NCBI RefSeq assembly: GCF_018255755.1
Contig: NZ_CP073766.1
Location: 3,534,001-3,598,000, forward strand
Direction of reading: 5' to 3'
From: Chitinophaga sp. HK235
Lineage (GTDB): Bacteria > Bacteroidota > Bacteroidia > Chitinophagales > Chitinophagaceae
DNA length: 64,000 nt
Shown here: positions 35,101 through 43,911 of the stretch, piece after piece
Layout of the letters: each line of letters opens with the position of its first letter
Numbering within the stretch: position 1 is the stretch's first letter
Program-made: the position numbers and the translations under genes
The notes under the pieces: model-generated
What the model saw: the letters and a program-made list of their open reading frames with translations, nothing else
What the model was told of the DNA's origin: nothing
The model's database searches: none

Positions 35101-35964
35101 ATGTTGTATCGTTTACCGCAGGAATTTCATGCCAACCCTCAGATGCAAGTCAGCCATACCGGAAAATGTGCACTGGCCTGGTTCCGCCTGCTCAACCATC
35201 AGGACAAGGCAGAAGGGTTCCTTACTGAAAACACGCTGGTATTCATTATTTCAGGCAGCAAACATATTCACCTTCCGGATGAAGAGATCATCGCACATGC
35301 CGGCGATCTCATCATGCTGAAAAGAGGCACTTACTTCATGTCCGCCTTCCTCACAGAAGAGAGTACCTTTCAGGGATTGATGCTCTGCGTACATGATAAT
35401 ATCCTTCGCTCTTTTCTGGAAGAAATGGATGACATCAAAAAAGCGCGGATGAATATCCCCATGGTGTTGCCTTGTAATGATCAGCTGATCAACGTACGCA
35501 ACACCATCATCGGCTATATGCAACATCCGCATGCAAACACACCCAAACTACTGGAACTGAAAATCCGGGAGATACTGCTGTTGCTGCTCGCAGGCCCGCA
35601 TCGCGCACAGGTACTGGCTTTCCTGCATCACCTCTTTGATACCAGCAGCGAAAACCTGACGCTCACCATACGGGAACATCTGCTCAAACCCTTATCACTG
35701 GAAGAATACGCCAAAATATGCGGACTAAGCCTCTCCGCCTTCAAACGGGAATTTGCCAGACTATACAACGCACCACCTAAAAAATGGATCAACGAAGAAA
35801 AGCTGAAACACGCCACCTATCTGCTGCAACATACTTCCAAAAATGTAAATGAAGTGGCCGATGAATGCGGATTTGAAAACACTTCCTATTTCATTAAACA
35901 ATATAAGGCCCGCTTTGGTGATACACCTAAAAATACCCAACGAACTAAAAGTGCTATTTTCTGA
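35101..35964 (+). CDS. AraC family transcriptional regulator
   Basis: 287 residues from ATG 35101. The N-terminal cupin-like domain has NTLVFIISGSKHIHLP and HAGDLIMLKRGTYFM. The C-terminal DNA-binding domain has two helix-turn-helix units (SLEEYAKICGLSLSAFKREF and VNEVADECGFENTSYFIKQY) and ends with FGDTPKN. This arrangement resembles the ExsA-like N-terminal family of regulators. It lies upstream of a secreted beta-propeller gene with a promoter of its own, so control of that gene is possible but not shown. Confidence 0.9.
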   Translation: MLYRLPQEFHANPQMQVSHTGKCALAWFRLLNHQDKAEGFLTENTLVFIISGSKHIHLPDEEIIAHAGDLIMLKRGTYFMSAFLTEESTFQGLMLCVHDNILRSFLEEMDDIKKARMNIPMVLPCNDQLINVRNTIIGYMQHPHANTPKLLELKIREILLLLLAGPHRAQVLAFLHHLFDTSSENLTLTIREHLLKPLSLEEYAKICGLSLSAFKREFARLYNAPPKKWINEEKLKHATYLLQHTSKNVNEVADECGFENTSYFIKQYKARFGDTPKNTQRTKSAIF

Positions 35965-35999
35965 GCGGTTTCTGTTATCACGCCAGCAACGATCCCTAT

Positions 36000-36007
36000 T
36001 ACCTTTG
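36000..36007 (+). promoter_or_regulatory. Bacteroidota-type -7 promoter element
   Basis: TACCTTTG fits TAnnTTTG and lies 18 bases before the ATG of the beta-propeller gene. Confidence 0.5.
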
Positions 36008-36025
36008 CCATAAACAAACAAATAC

Positions 36026-36913
36026 ATGAAAACAATCCACAGAGCCGCAGCCCTTCTGTTCCCCCTGCTGACAGCTGCTACGGCAGGTTTCGCACAACAA
36101 TTTAAACTCAACCGCACTCCCATGAAAGCCCCTGAAAGTGTTTATATCAGTGGCAAAAACTACTACATCACTGATACCGGTGGAGATCCTTCCAAAAAAG
36201 ACGGTGACGGATTTATCTATAAAATGGATGGCAAAGGTAATATCAGCGTGTTTGCCAGCGGACTGGACGCACCCAAAGGCAGCTGGGTACTAAACAACAT
36301 CTTCTATGTAACAGATGTGGACCAGATCAAAGGCTTTGATCTCAGCAACGGCAAACAGGTATTTACACTCGATATGGCCGCTACCGGCGCTACACTGCTC
36401 AATGACATGGCTGCCAAAGACGATTCTACTCTCTTCGTATCTGCTTCGGATATCAGTAAAATATTTATCGTTCACCTGGGCAAGTCTCCCCGCTATGAAG
36501 AGTTGATTTTCTCCAACCCGGTGAAAGGAGCTAACGGCGTGATATACGACAGCAAACAAAACCGGTTGTATGCCTGCGGCTTCGGCACTGCCGGCAAGCC
36601 CAACGGAGAAATCGGTTATATAGACCTGACGCCTGCCGATAAGAAATTTGTGCTGCTCACCAGCCGCACCGGTTATTACGATGGCATCATACTCAACCGT
36701 CAAAAAACGGCCCTGCTGATATCCGACTGGGTAGCCTTCGAAAAGAAAGGTGTCATCCTCCAGCTGGACCTGAAAAGTAAAGAGATCACCACCGTGAACC
36801 ATGAACCCATTGCAGGCCCAGCAGATTTCACGGTAGATAACAACGGTAATATCATCACGCCGGCCATGATGGAAGGTAATGTGCTGCTGATACCATTATC
36901 AAAGAAGTACTGA
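36026..36913 (+). CDS. Exported SMP-30/gluconolactonase-like beta-propeller protein
   Basis: 295 residues with a signal peptide (cut near GFAQQ). Repeated blades are visible as ESVYISGKNYYITDTGG, GSWVLNNIFYVTDVDQIKG and GANGVIYDSKQNRLYACGFG. The fold is that of a six-bladed SMP-30/NHL-type propeller. The metal ligands of true SMP-30 lactonases are not clearly kept, so it may be a binding protein rather than an enzyme. It follows the AraC gene and ends at a bidirectional hairpin. Confidence 0.75.
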   Translation: MKTIHRAAALLFPLLTAATAGFAQQFKLNRTPMKAPESVYISGKNYYITDTGGDPSKKDGDGFIYKMDGKGNISVFASGLDAPKGSWVLNNIFYVTDVDQIKGFDLSNGKQVFTLDMAATGATLLNDMAAKDDSTLFVSASDISKIFIVHLGKSPRYEELIFSNPVKGANGVIYDSKQNRLYACGFGTAGKPNGEIGYIDLTPADKKFVLLTSRTGYYDGIILNRQKTALLISDWVAFEKKGVILQLDLKSKEITTVNHEPIAGPADFTVDNNGNIITPAMMEGNVLLIPLSKKY

Positions 36914-36915
36914 TA

Positions 36916-36962
36916 AAAAAATAGCAAAGACGTAATGCATTGATACGTCTTTGCTGTTTTAA
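36916..36962. terminator. Bidirectional terminator
   Basis: Arms AGCAAAGACGTA and TACGTCTTTGCT are perfect and separated by 9 bases. An A-run lies on the left and a short T-run on the right, so it can end both the propeller gene and the convergent solenoid gene. Confidence 0.85.
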
Positions 36963-36980
36963 CTTTCTGCATCAACAGGA

Positions 36981-38117
36981 TTACAGTTTCACCTGCACAC
37001 CTGCTGTTCCCCCAATATAATCACCCCAGAACTTATTATTGCGATAGTGTTTAGACCAGAGGTAGTATCCTGATAAGTCCTCGCCTACACCATCTTTCGA
37101 GTACACATGATTGAAAGTAGGCCCTGCAAACACTTCTACCCTGCTGCCCAGGCGCCAGGCCGGAAGAATGGCCAGTGTTTGTTTGTGGTATTGCCATTTG
37201 CTGAAGTCTGTAAGTGCGGTGGAAGTAGCTTCTACGTTGATACGGAAACGTGGCCCCGCAAACAAATGTGCTCCTATACCCGCCTGGATGGCATATCGCG
37301 TGTCTGCATCCTTAAAATTATAACCCACACCAATGATACCATACATCACACGGCCACCGGATTTAAATGACAGGATGGTAGTGGTGGTTTCATCAATACT
37401 CAGGCTGAACTGTTTTTCTCCATTCTTCACAATGTTGATGATACCAATAGAATAGTCGCTGCTGTCAGCGATATTCAGGAAACCAGCTACCTGCACACCT
37501 TTTACTTTTTTGGCAATGTTCATAAAACCGGCAATCTGCGTATGTGCATTTCCGTTAGCATTGATAAAACCGGCAAGTTGTACTTTAGCGGCACGGTGCA
37601 TGTTTCCAAATCCGGCAATGCTGAGTTGAGCTGTATCTCCTCTGTTGAGGAAACCCGCCAACTGCCCGGAACTGGTATCACCTTTAGCAGCAAAATTGCC
37701 AAAACCGGCTACCTGATAGCCTTTCAGCTCTTTGGCCGAGTTTATGAAGCCAGCTACCATCGCACCCTGTGCCTTGTTATGTACGGTATTCATAAAACCC
37801 GCTACACTGACACCTCTGGTGATATTGCCGATATGGTTGGAAAAACCGGCTACCACAGCACCGCTGACATTTTCTTTGACAATATTTGAAATACCGGCCA
37901 CTGCTGCACCAGTCTCCGCTTTGGACACTCCTGCAAAAACATGCAGCGAAAACTGGTTCGTATAAGCAGGCGCATCTTTACCATTAGTACTGATCGGATA
38001 TATCAGGCCCACATGCGCGGGCCTTGTCAGCGGAGATTGTCCGGATACTTTTGTGGCAAGGTTAGAAATGGCGATGAGGGATAAAATAATAATTTTGGCT
38101 AAGGTCGTTGTTCTCAT
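36981..38117 (-). CDS. Surface repeat (solenoid) protein, LA_2272-like, without STN domain
   Basis: 378 residues. A signal peptide (about 1-26) is followed by eleven repeats of 15-16 residues from about 70 to 245 with the pattern G-x-Q/A-V-A-G-F-x-N (for example GVQVAGFLNIADSSD). This suggests a regular beta-solenoid. The last 130 residues are beta-rich with alternating hydrophobics (GIIGVGYNFKDADTRYAIQA) and end VQVKL, like an outer-membrane barrel or cap. The C-terminal part is related to that of the upstream STN-bearing protein, so the two are paralogues. It is the last gene of the sigma-FecR-STN operon, 72 bases after the previous one. Confidence 0.8.
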   Translation of the reverse strand: MRTTTLAKIIILSLIAISNLATKVSGQSPLTRPAHVGLIYPISTNGKDAPAYTNQFSLHVFAGVSKAETGAAVAGISNIVKENVSGAVVAGFSNHIGNITRGVSVAGFMNTVHNKAQGAMVAGFINSAKELKGYQVAGFGNFAAKGDTSSGQLAGFLNRGDTAQLSIAGFGNMHRAAKVQLAGFINANGNAHTQIAGFMNIAKKVKGVQVAGFLNIADSSDYSIGIINIVKNGEKQFSLSIDETTTTILSFKSGGRVMYGIIGVGYNFKDADTRYAIQAGIGAHLFAGPRFRINVEATSTALTDFSKWQYHKQTLAILPAWRLGSRVEVFAGPTFNHVYSKDGVGEDLSGYYLWSKHYRNNKFWGDYIGGTAGVQVKL

Positions 38118-38189
38118 ATCAGTGTATATTAATTCGTACAGAATAACGACACGTCAATAAACAGATACCCCTATGCCATTTTTTAAAAA

Positions 38190-39992
38190 TCAGAAAATAT
38201 TGATACCAGCCTGCCATCCTAACCATCCGGTGGCTCCATCCCCCATCTTAAAGGAAGGATAACCAGTAGCAGGTATCTGAGACAAATACCCATCTTTGGT
38301 TTTCCACTTTTCATCATAAATATGAAAAGCCAGGGAAGGACCTGCAAATACAGAGAGCCAGCGGGTGAGTCTATAGTTCAGTAATGGCTGCAAACGGTAT
38401 ACCTGTGAGTCGCTGCCATCAATAAAAAGTGTTTGTCCGGTTGCTTCTGCAGTCAGAAAAAGATGTCGGTTAAAGACAATCTCTTTCCCAATACCATACC
38501 CGACAGTAAATACCTTTTTATTACCAGGACTGAATCCTGCAAACAATATGCTGTAGAACTTTTTGTAACCCGTTTTCCAGGCAACGTTATAGTTGACCAG
38601 GTCATTGCTGTAAAGCGATAATTTATGATAGCCGTGTTTTACAATGTTCACCAATCCTATGCTGTAGCCGGAAGAGGTGTCGGCAATATTTACCAGCCCT
38701 ATCTGTACACCTTTAAGATGTCTGGCATAGTTAAAGATAGTACCCAGCTGCAGACCAGTCATGGTTCCGTGGCTGATATTACTGATAGCGGAAATCTGCG
38801 CTCCTTTCGCATCCTGGGAGGTGTAGTTATAGACACTGCCCACCTGCCAGCCCTCCAATGCCTTGTGGGTAGAATTGCCGATGCAGGACACCTGCACACC
38901 GTTGGTATTTCCTTTTACAATACCAATCACACCATTCACCTGCACGCCTTCCATATTACCACCTACTTCCCCAACAACGCCGCTTACCTGTGCTCCTGCC
39001 AGGTTGCCATCCACCACATTGCTGACACCTGCTACCTGTACGCCTTTCACAGAGTCAAGTACATTGTTGTGTATACCGGCTACCTGTACACCTTTGGTTT
39101 TTCCCCCCACTATATTAGTCACACCAGCGAGCTGCACGTATTGCACATTACCTTTCACGATATTAAACACGTTGCCCAGCTCAAAGCCGTCTACACCAGC
39201 AGTATAACCACCTATCAAATTGATGGAGAATTTATTGATCACCTGTCCGCTCATTCTGCCATGGGTGCCCAATCCCGGGGCCAGTGAAGCCTGATAAGGC
39301 TTATCGGCCAGGAACGCGCCCAGGTTAAGGCTCTGCACCTTCTGACGGGAAGATAACAGCATTTTACCCAGCCAGGTCCTTTCCACCTGCATATGCCCGG
39401 TGACCTCCACCGTTTTCAGCTGATAACTGGCTGGTGAAATGGTAATACTCAACTCCTGGTCATGGCCGGTATTGATCAGCAGAGACGTATCTGAATACAG
39501 CTCCTTACTAATGCTGATGGCTGCGGTGGGACTTTTGTCCCGTAACCGCAGCCTGAAGTAACCGTCGTTGTTCGTTAAAGTAGATATAAGTTGCTGTCGT
39601 TCATACACGCTGGCATTGGGTACCCGCTGCCCCGTCTTCGTGTCCGTGACGACACCCGTTATCTGATAATAACTTTGTCCGGATGTTTTTTTGAAGAGAA
39701 TGATATAGTTGCCCGACTCTTTATACATATACTCTCCTTCAAACAACTGATCGAGTATTTGCCGGACTGTTTTATTTTTTGCAGAGATGCTGACCAGGCT
39801 GTCCTGCGGAAGGATGGTACTGATATAGGAAAAGTAAAAATTCCCTTGTTTGGAGATGATGTTCAGTACATCCGACAGTTTCTGTTTTCTGGCTTCCACC
39901 GTGACGGTCTTGTTGAGCAGGCTCTGGGCCTGTACCTGCACAGAAAGAAAAAACGCCAGTACTATCGATAAAAATATTCTGTTAAGTAACAT
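38190..39992 (-). CDS. STN and carboxypeptidase-regulatory-like domain protein with 16-residue surface repeats
   Basis: 600 residues. The order is: signal peptide (1-22), STN domain (about 23-102, KLSDVLNIISKQGNFYFSYI), carboxypeptidase-like domain (about 111-180, ITGVVTDTKTGQRVPNASVY), linker, then about twelve 16-residue repeats from 270 to 455 (GVQVAGVSNVVDGNLA, GVQVNGVIGIVKGNTN), then a beta-rich C-terminus (460-600) ending GWQAGINIF. STN plus regulatory domain is the N-terminal layout of SusC transducers, but the TonB plug and barrel are absent. It starts 14 bases after the FecR stop, which makes it the expected signalling partner of that FecR. Confidence 0.87.
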   Translation of the reverse strand: MLLNRIFLSIVLAFFLSVQVQAQSLLNKTVTVEARKQKLSDVLNIISKQGNFYFSYISTILPQDSLVSISAKNKTVRQILDQLFEGEYMYKESGNYIILFKKTSGQSYYQITGVVTDTKTGQRVPNASVYERQQLISTLTNNDGYFRLRLRDKSPTAAISISKELYSDTSLLINTGHDQELSITISPASYQLKTVEVTGHMQVERTWLGKMLLSSRQKVQSLNLGAFLADKPYQASLAPGLGTHGRMSGQVINKFSINLIGGYTAGVDGFELGNVFNIVKGNVQYVQLAGVTNIVGGKTKGVQVAGIHNNVLDSVKGVQVAGVSNVVDGNLAGAQVSGVVGEVGGNMEGVQVNGVIGIVKGNTNGVQVSCIGNSTHKALEGWQVGSVYNYTSQDAKGAQISAISNISHGTMTGLQLGTIFNYARHLKGVQIGLVNIADTSSGYSIGLVNIVKHGYHKLSLYSNDLVNYNVAWKTGYKKFYSILFAGFSPGNKKVFTVGYGIGKEIVFNRHLFLTAEATGQTLFIDGSDSQVYRLQPLLNYRLTRWLSVFAGPSLAFHIYDEKWKTKDGYLSQIPATGYPSFKMGDGATGWLGWQAGINIF

Positions 39993-40006
39993 ACTGTATA
40001 GCGGCG

Positions 40007-40984
40007 TTATTTCAATGTGATGTTAGACCCGTTTTGTTCTACTGTAATACCATAGGTAATACCGATGATCTGAAGGGCACTGTCGAGAGAGCTGTTACTG
40101 AAGGTCACGCTGATGGGTTGGTCACGCTTGTCGTTATCGGCGATCACGATATTCACGCCATAGGCTTCGTTGAGGCTTGCCACCAGTTTCCACAGCGGTG
40201 TATTGTTGCACACGAATGATTTTGTACGGTAGTAGTTGTACAGTTCATCGGTATTCTGCTGTTTTACAGGAGCAGCGTCATCATCGGCCACCACGGCTTT
40301 TTCGTTTTTCTGCAGCTGTATGCTGTTGTGGCGTTTGCTCACTTCTACAGAACCGGATTCCACGATCACTTCTGTTTTGCCATTGGCATTTTTGATATTA
40401 AAGGAAGTACCCAATACTTTTACTGTTACGTCATTTACCCTGATCACAAAAGGATGGCCGGGGTCCTGGGCTACGTTGAAGAAAGCCTCTCCTTCCAGTT
40501 TCACATGCCTTTCCTTGTTAAAGGAGCCAACGTAGGAGATGGAAGATTGTTTGTTCAGCGTTACCTGAGAGCCATCAGGCAGGACATCCTGTTTTACGCT
40601 GTTATTGGCATATATCACATGCTGCTGTTGGGTTTTCATATACCAGAAACCGGCGGCGCCCAACAGTACCAGGAGTGTGGCGGCAATGCTGAGATTACGG
40701 CGCCAGAAGGAGAAGTTAGGTTTGATGATGCGGGCTTCAGACTGTTGTTCGCTGGCACCCACCCGTTGCTGGAAACGTTGCCAGGCATCCTCTTCGTTCA
40801 CCGTGCTCACAGCAGCCAGTTTTTTACTTTGTTCCCATATCAGCCGGAAATGTTCATAATACTGCTGATGGGCCGGATCTTCTGCTATCCATGCTGTTAT
40901 CTCTTCCTGCTCTGCCGGGGTGGTAATGCCCAGCATGTATTTTACCAGGAGATCATCATTTATATGGTCTTTGTGTGTTTTCAC
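40007..40984 (-). CDS. FecR family anti-sigma factor
   Basis: 325 residues. The cytoplasmic part (1-95) contains the short acidic sigma-binding region (ITTPAEQEEITAWIAEDPAH). The membrane helix is at about 98-115. The periplasmic FecR domain shows VTLNKQSSISYVGSF, LEGEAFFNVAQDP and VKVLGTSFNIKNA, followed by a DUF4974-like end. It starts 10 bases after the sigma gene and is followed 14 bases later by the STN-repeat gene, so all are one operon. Confidence 0.93.
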   Translation of the reverse strand: MKTHKDHINDDLLVKYMLGITTPAEQEEITAWIAEDPAHQQYYEHFRLIWEQSKKLAAVSTVNEEDAWQRFQQRVGASEQQSEARIIKPNFSFWRRNLSIAATLLVLLGAAGFWYMKTQQQHVIYANNSVKQDVLPDGSQVTLNKQSSISYVGSFNKERHVKLEGEAFFNVAQDPGHPFVIRVNDVTVKVLGTSFNIKNANGKTEVIVESGSVEVSKRHNSIQLQKNEKAVVADDDAAPVKQQNTDELYNYYRTKSFVCNNTPLWKLVASLNEAYGVNIVIADNDKRDQPISVTFSNSSLDSALQIIGITYGITVEQNGSNITLK

Positions 40985-40994
40985 TGATAAAAGT

Positions 40995-41570
40995 TTAGAG
41001 ATGGAGCAATATAAGTAACAGGGGAAGGAAGTCTACCAGGTTGAGCCTGAGCAGCCGTAATGCTTTTCCCATCTGATTTTCCACTGTTTTGATGGAGATG
41101 TCCAGCCGGTCTGCTATTTCCTGGTATTTTAATTCCTCAAAACGGCTCAACTGAAATACGGTCCTGCATTTCTCCGGCAGTTCGCGGAGTGCTTTGTCCA
41201 GTTTTTCTTCCAGTTCCCTCATGGTCACTTTGCCGGAGGTATTGCCGGTATCCCTGTTGTTGCTCATCTGATACTGTGTATGCGCCTGGTGGTTGGCTTT
41301 AACTTTCTGATGTCGCAGATAATTGATGCTTTCATGGTATACTGCTCTGTAGAGGTAGCCGGCGATGGATTGTTTGATCTTTATCTCTCCGGATTTCTCC
41401 CACAGTTTACAGAATACGTTCTGAACCATTTCTTCTGCCATTACATCATCTTTCAATATAGTGCAGGCATAGGCATGCAGACCTTTAAAATGGGATTTAA
41501 ATGCCTGCTCAAAGGTTAATGTGTCTTCTTTTTCCAGTAACGAAGTATTACCTGGATATTGCAACTCCAT
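40995..41570 (-). CDS. ECF-type RNA polymerase sigma factor
   Basis: 191 residues from ATG 41570; an in-frame GTG at 41639 would add 23 residues. Region 2: TFEQAFKSHFKGLHAYACTI and MAEEMVQNVFCKLWEKSGEI. Region 4: LPEKCRTVFQLSRFEELKYQ and LDISIKTVENQMGKALRLL. A hydrophobic tail (VDFLPLLLILLHL) closes the protein. It heads the operon with FecR and two repeat proteins, and probably activates that operon and perhaps distant genes. Confidence 0.92.
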   Translation of the reverse strand: MELQYPGNTSLLEKEDTLTFEQAFKSHFKGLHAYACTILKDDVMAEEMVQNVFCKLWEKSGEIKIKQSIAGYLYRAVYHESINYLRHQKVKANHQAHTQYQMSNNRDTGNTSGKVTMRELEEKLDKALRELPEKCRTVFQLSRFEELKYQEIADRLDISIKTVENQMGKALRLLRLNLVDFLPLLLILLHL

Positions 41571-41824
41571 GCTGAGGTTTTGATAACTTAAGTCAAATAT
41601 AATTCCTTCTGCCAATTGAAATGCTTTTCTAAACGACACCGTTAGGAAAGGATACCCCTATGCGAAGGAATAAAATTTTCTAGTAAAGAATAAAGCTGGC
41701 CCGTTGTGCCTGGATTCCGTTTGTTTCCGCAAAATTTCCCTTATCAGACGGCTGCTGTGTCTCTTCTTTTTGCGCGTTTTGCCGCTTTGAACACGCAATT
41801 TAACATTATCTTATACAACTATTC

Positions 41825-41851
41825 CATAATATTGTTCAAAAGAATATTATG
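41825..41851 (+). promoter_or_regulatory. Inverted repeat that includes the start codon of the OmpH-like gene
   Basis: CATAATATT (41825-41833) and AATATTATG (41843-41851) are perfect complements around a 9-base loop. The last three bases are the ATG of the next gene. It can fold over the start codon in the mRNA, or serve as a protein site. Confidence 0.45.
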
Positions 41852-42349
41852 AAATTTTGGTACACAACTGTCGCACTGTTGTTGTTCATGAGCACTGCTG
41901 CTTTTTCGCAGAAGACCGCGTACATCAATTTCCAGCAACTGATCGCAGCCATGCCTGAAACCAAACAGGCCACCGATACCCTGCAGAAATATCAGCAGGA
42001 GCTGGCTAAGGATGGTCAGTATCTTGTAGCGGAATACACCCGCAAATTACAGGAATACGACAGCCTGAGCGCTAAATGGACTGAACAGATTAAAGCGATG
42101 AAAGAGAAGGAATTGCAGGATGCGCAGGCCAGCATACAGGACTACCGCCAGCGGATGGAGGAGAAACTGGGCGCCAAAGATCAGCAGCTGCTGATTCCTA
42201 TCATGGACAAAGCTAAAAAGGCGCTGAAAGCGATAGCTACCGAAAAAGGCTACACGCTGGTAATCGATAATTCCAAAGATGAAGTGTTGATTGGTGCAGA
42301 TGCCGACGATCTGATGGCTCCTGTAAAAGCCAAACTGGGCCTGAAATAA
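41849..42349 (+). CDS. OmpH/Skp family periplasmic chaperone
   Basis: 166 residues with a signal peptide cleaved near AFSQ. The start of the mature protein (KTAYINFQQLIAAMPETKQA) is typical of OmpH/Skp. A long coiled-coil region from about 45 to 120 follows (LQEYDSLSAKWTEQIKAMKE), then a small beta core (GYTLVIDNSKDEVLIG). Skp-like proteins hold unfolded outer-membrane proteins in the periplasm. It is single here and not next to bamA or the lpx genes, so it may be an extra paralogue. Confidence 0.87.
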   Translation: MKFWYTTVALLLFMSTAAFSQKTAYINFQQLIAAMPETKQATDTLQKYQQELAKDGQYLVAEYTRKLQEYDSLSAKWTEQIKAMKEKELQDAQASIQDYRQRMEEKLGAKDQQLLIPIMDKAKKALKAIATEKGYTLVIDNSKDEVLIGADADDLMAPVKAKLGLK

Positions 42350-42352
42350 AAA

Positions 42353-42460
42353 ATCTGGTGATGGGCTTGCCCGGTTGTCTGTAATATTAGTTGTTACTTC
42401 TCCTTCCGCCATTCAGGATAAGTATGCATCTTCATACAACCGGATAATCCATCACCAGAT
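42353..42460. repeat. Long interrupted inverted repeat between convergent genes
   Basis: ATCTGGTGATGG (42353-42364) pairs with CCATCACCAGAT (42449-42460), and CCGGTTGT (42371-42378) pairs with ACAACCGG (42436-42443). The loop between the inner arms is 57 bases. It fills the gap between the OmpH-like gene and the convergent acetyltransferase gene, and may end transcription from both. Confidence 0.65.
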
Positions 42461-42473
42461 CAAAACGTTCAAA

Positions 42474-42773
42474 CTATATGTGCAGACCGTGCGCCAGCAA
42501 TGTTTTCCACTGCGGATTACTACGCACAAACTCTGCTACCTTTTTGCTGGAAGGGACCATACGGATATTCTGTGCAGAAATCTCCTCCATCACTTTTCCC
42601 AGCATTAACGGCAATATACCTTGTTTTTCCAATGTAGGCGGCACTTCTGCGCCCGTCAGGAAAATACGGCTGCCATTTTTCTCATAAATAACCTTGGCCA
42701 GCTGTCCGGCAATATGCGCCTCAAACTGCCTGGCCTCCTTGTTGTCAATAATTTTGAAATCCTTCATGATCAT
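42474..42773 (-). CDS. Small GNAT-type N-acetyltransferase (YjdJ/COG2388-like)
   Basis: 99 residues. The sequence fits the short GNAT-like family of about 90-100 residues: KEARQFEAHIAGQLAKVIYE, RIFLTGAEVPPTLEKQGILP (the acetyl-CoA-binding region, normally V-P-x-x-x-x-G-x-G) and MVPSSKKVAEFVRSNPQW. In this copy the second Gly of the motif is replaced. It starts with MIMKD or, two codons later, MKD. No partner gene is adjacent. The substrate is unknown. Confidence 0.8.
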   Translation of the reverse strand: MIMKDFKIIDNKEARQFEAHIAGQLAKVIYEKNGSRIFLTGAEVPPTLEKQGILPLMLGKVMEEISAQNIRMVPSSKKVAEFVRSNPQWKTLLAHGLHI

Positions 42774-42950
42774 TCATTAGTTTTTACACTTGTGATGTTC
42801 TCGTAGCGTACTAAAGGGAAAGTATCTCAATAAGGGAAGTTGAAATAAGATAGCATATGTGGTATTAAAATACCCTTGAAAGCTCGTACATAGTCACAAA
42901 GGTACTAAAAATATAGCAGAAAACCGTGGAACATTTATATGTAAAAATAA

Positions 42951-43823
42951 TTAATATCTAAAGTAATTAACAGGCAGTCCTTTAAACGGAAGTCTGGCGT
43001 GAAACACACTCCCACTCAATGGATAAGCCGCGATTTGTTGAGCCGTCATATGCTCCCGCGCGGTAGTAATCAGCATTTCCTGCATATCCGGGCCGCCAAA
43101 AACACAGGAAGACACCTGCAATGCCGGCACCTCAATCTTGCCCAGCAGCTCCCCGTTGACCGGATTCCAGCGATATACGCCACCACCGCCCCAGTGTGCT
43201 ACCCACAACATACCCTCCTCATCTATCGTCATACCATCCGGACAACCCAGCTCTCCGGGTATAACCACTGCATTCCTCACAAAACGGATCTCTCCTGAAT
43301 TCACCTCATACGCATATTCCTTTACCATATTGGTAGCGGTATCATTAAAATACATCCGGTCGCCATACCAAACGATTCCATTGGAAATGCTGACCTGCGC
43401 TATTTTGATCAGCGGCGGCCGGTTATGCTCCACACAATACAGTGCTCCGTTGTCTTTCTGCGTGATCAGGTGCATGGTCCCTATCCACAAACGCCCTGCA
43501 GGATCACATTTTCCATCATTGCAGCGCAGGCTGGGATTACCGTCGAGGACAGCCAAAGTACGGCCCAGCCCATGCTCCGGCGAAAAACGTACCACACGGC
43601 CCTGTAAGCCCAGCAACAATTCCTGGCTACCTTGTACCGGCACCATCATACTCACGTACTCGCCTATATGATATTTTGTGCGATGACCTTTTTTGTCCAT
43701 TATGTACAGGGAATGCCCCAGGATGTCTACCCAACACCAGGATGACCGCTCCGGCCACCAGAAGGCGCCTTCCCCCAATTCAAAAGGGCCCTGGGAAAAT
43801 AGTTCTGATTGATAAATCTGCAT
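42951..43823 (-). CDS. SMP-30/gluconolactonase/LRE family protein
   Basis: 290 residues, the usual size. The metal ligands of the family are visible: Glu in ELGEGAFWWPE near residue 18, Asn in VSISNGIVWYGD, and Asp in GCPDGMTIDEEG. The stretch NDGKCDPAGRLWIGTM is the family hallmark. It hydrolyses sugar lactones or related esters in the cytoplasm; no signal peptide is seen. It stands alone on the reverse strand. Confidence 0.92.
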   Translation of the reverse strand: MQIYQSELFSQGPFELGEGAFWWPERSSWCWVDILGHSLYIMDKKGHRTKYHIGEYVSMMVPVQGSQELLLGLQGRVVRFSPEHGLGRTLAVLDGNPSLRCNDGKCDPAGRLWIGTMHLITQKDNGALYCVEHNRPPLIKIAQVSISNGIVWYGDRMYFNDTATNMVKEYAYEVNSGEIRFVRNAVVIPGELGCPDGMTIDEEGMLWVAHWGGGGVYRWNPVNGELLGKIEVPALQVSSCVFGGPDMQEMLITTAREHMTAQQIAAYPLSGSVFHARLPFKGLPVNYFRY

Positions 43824-43911
43824 ACTTCCAAAATAGTAAAGAAATTATGAATAAGGAAACATTGCGTTTTAAGCGGAAATAAACGTAATTCGTACTTCGT
43901 AACTATCATAC

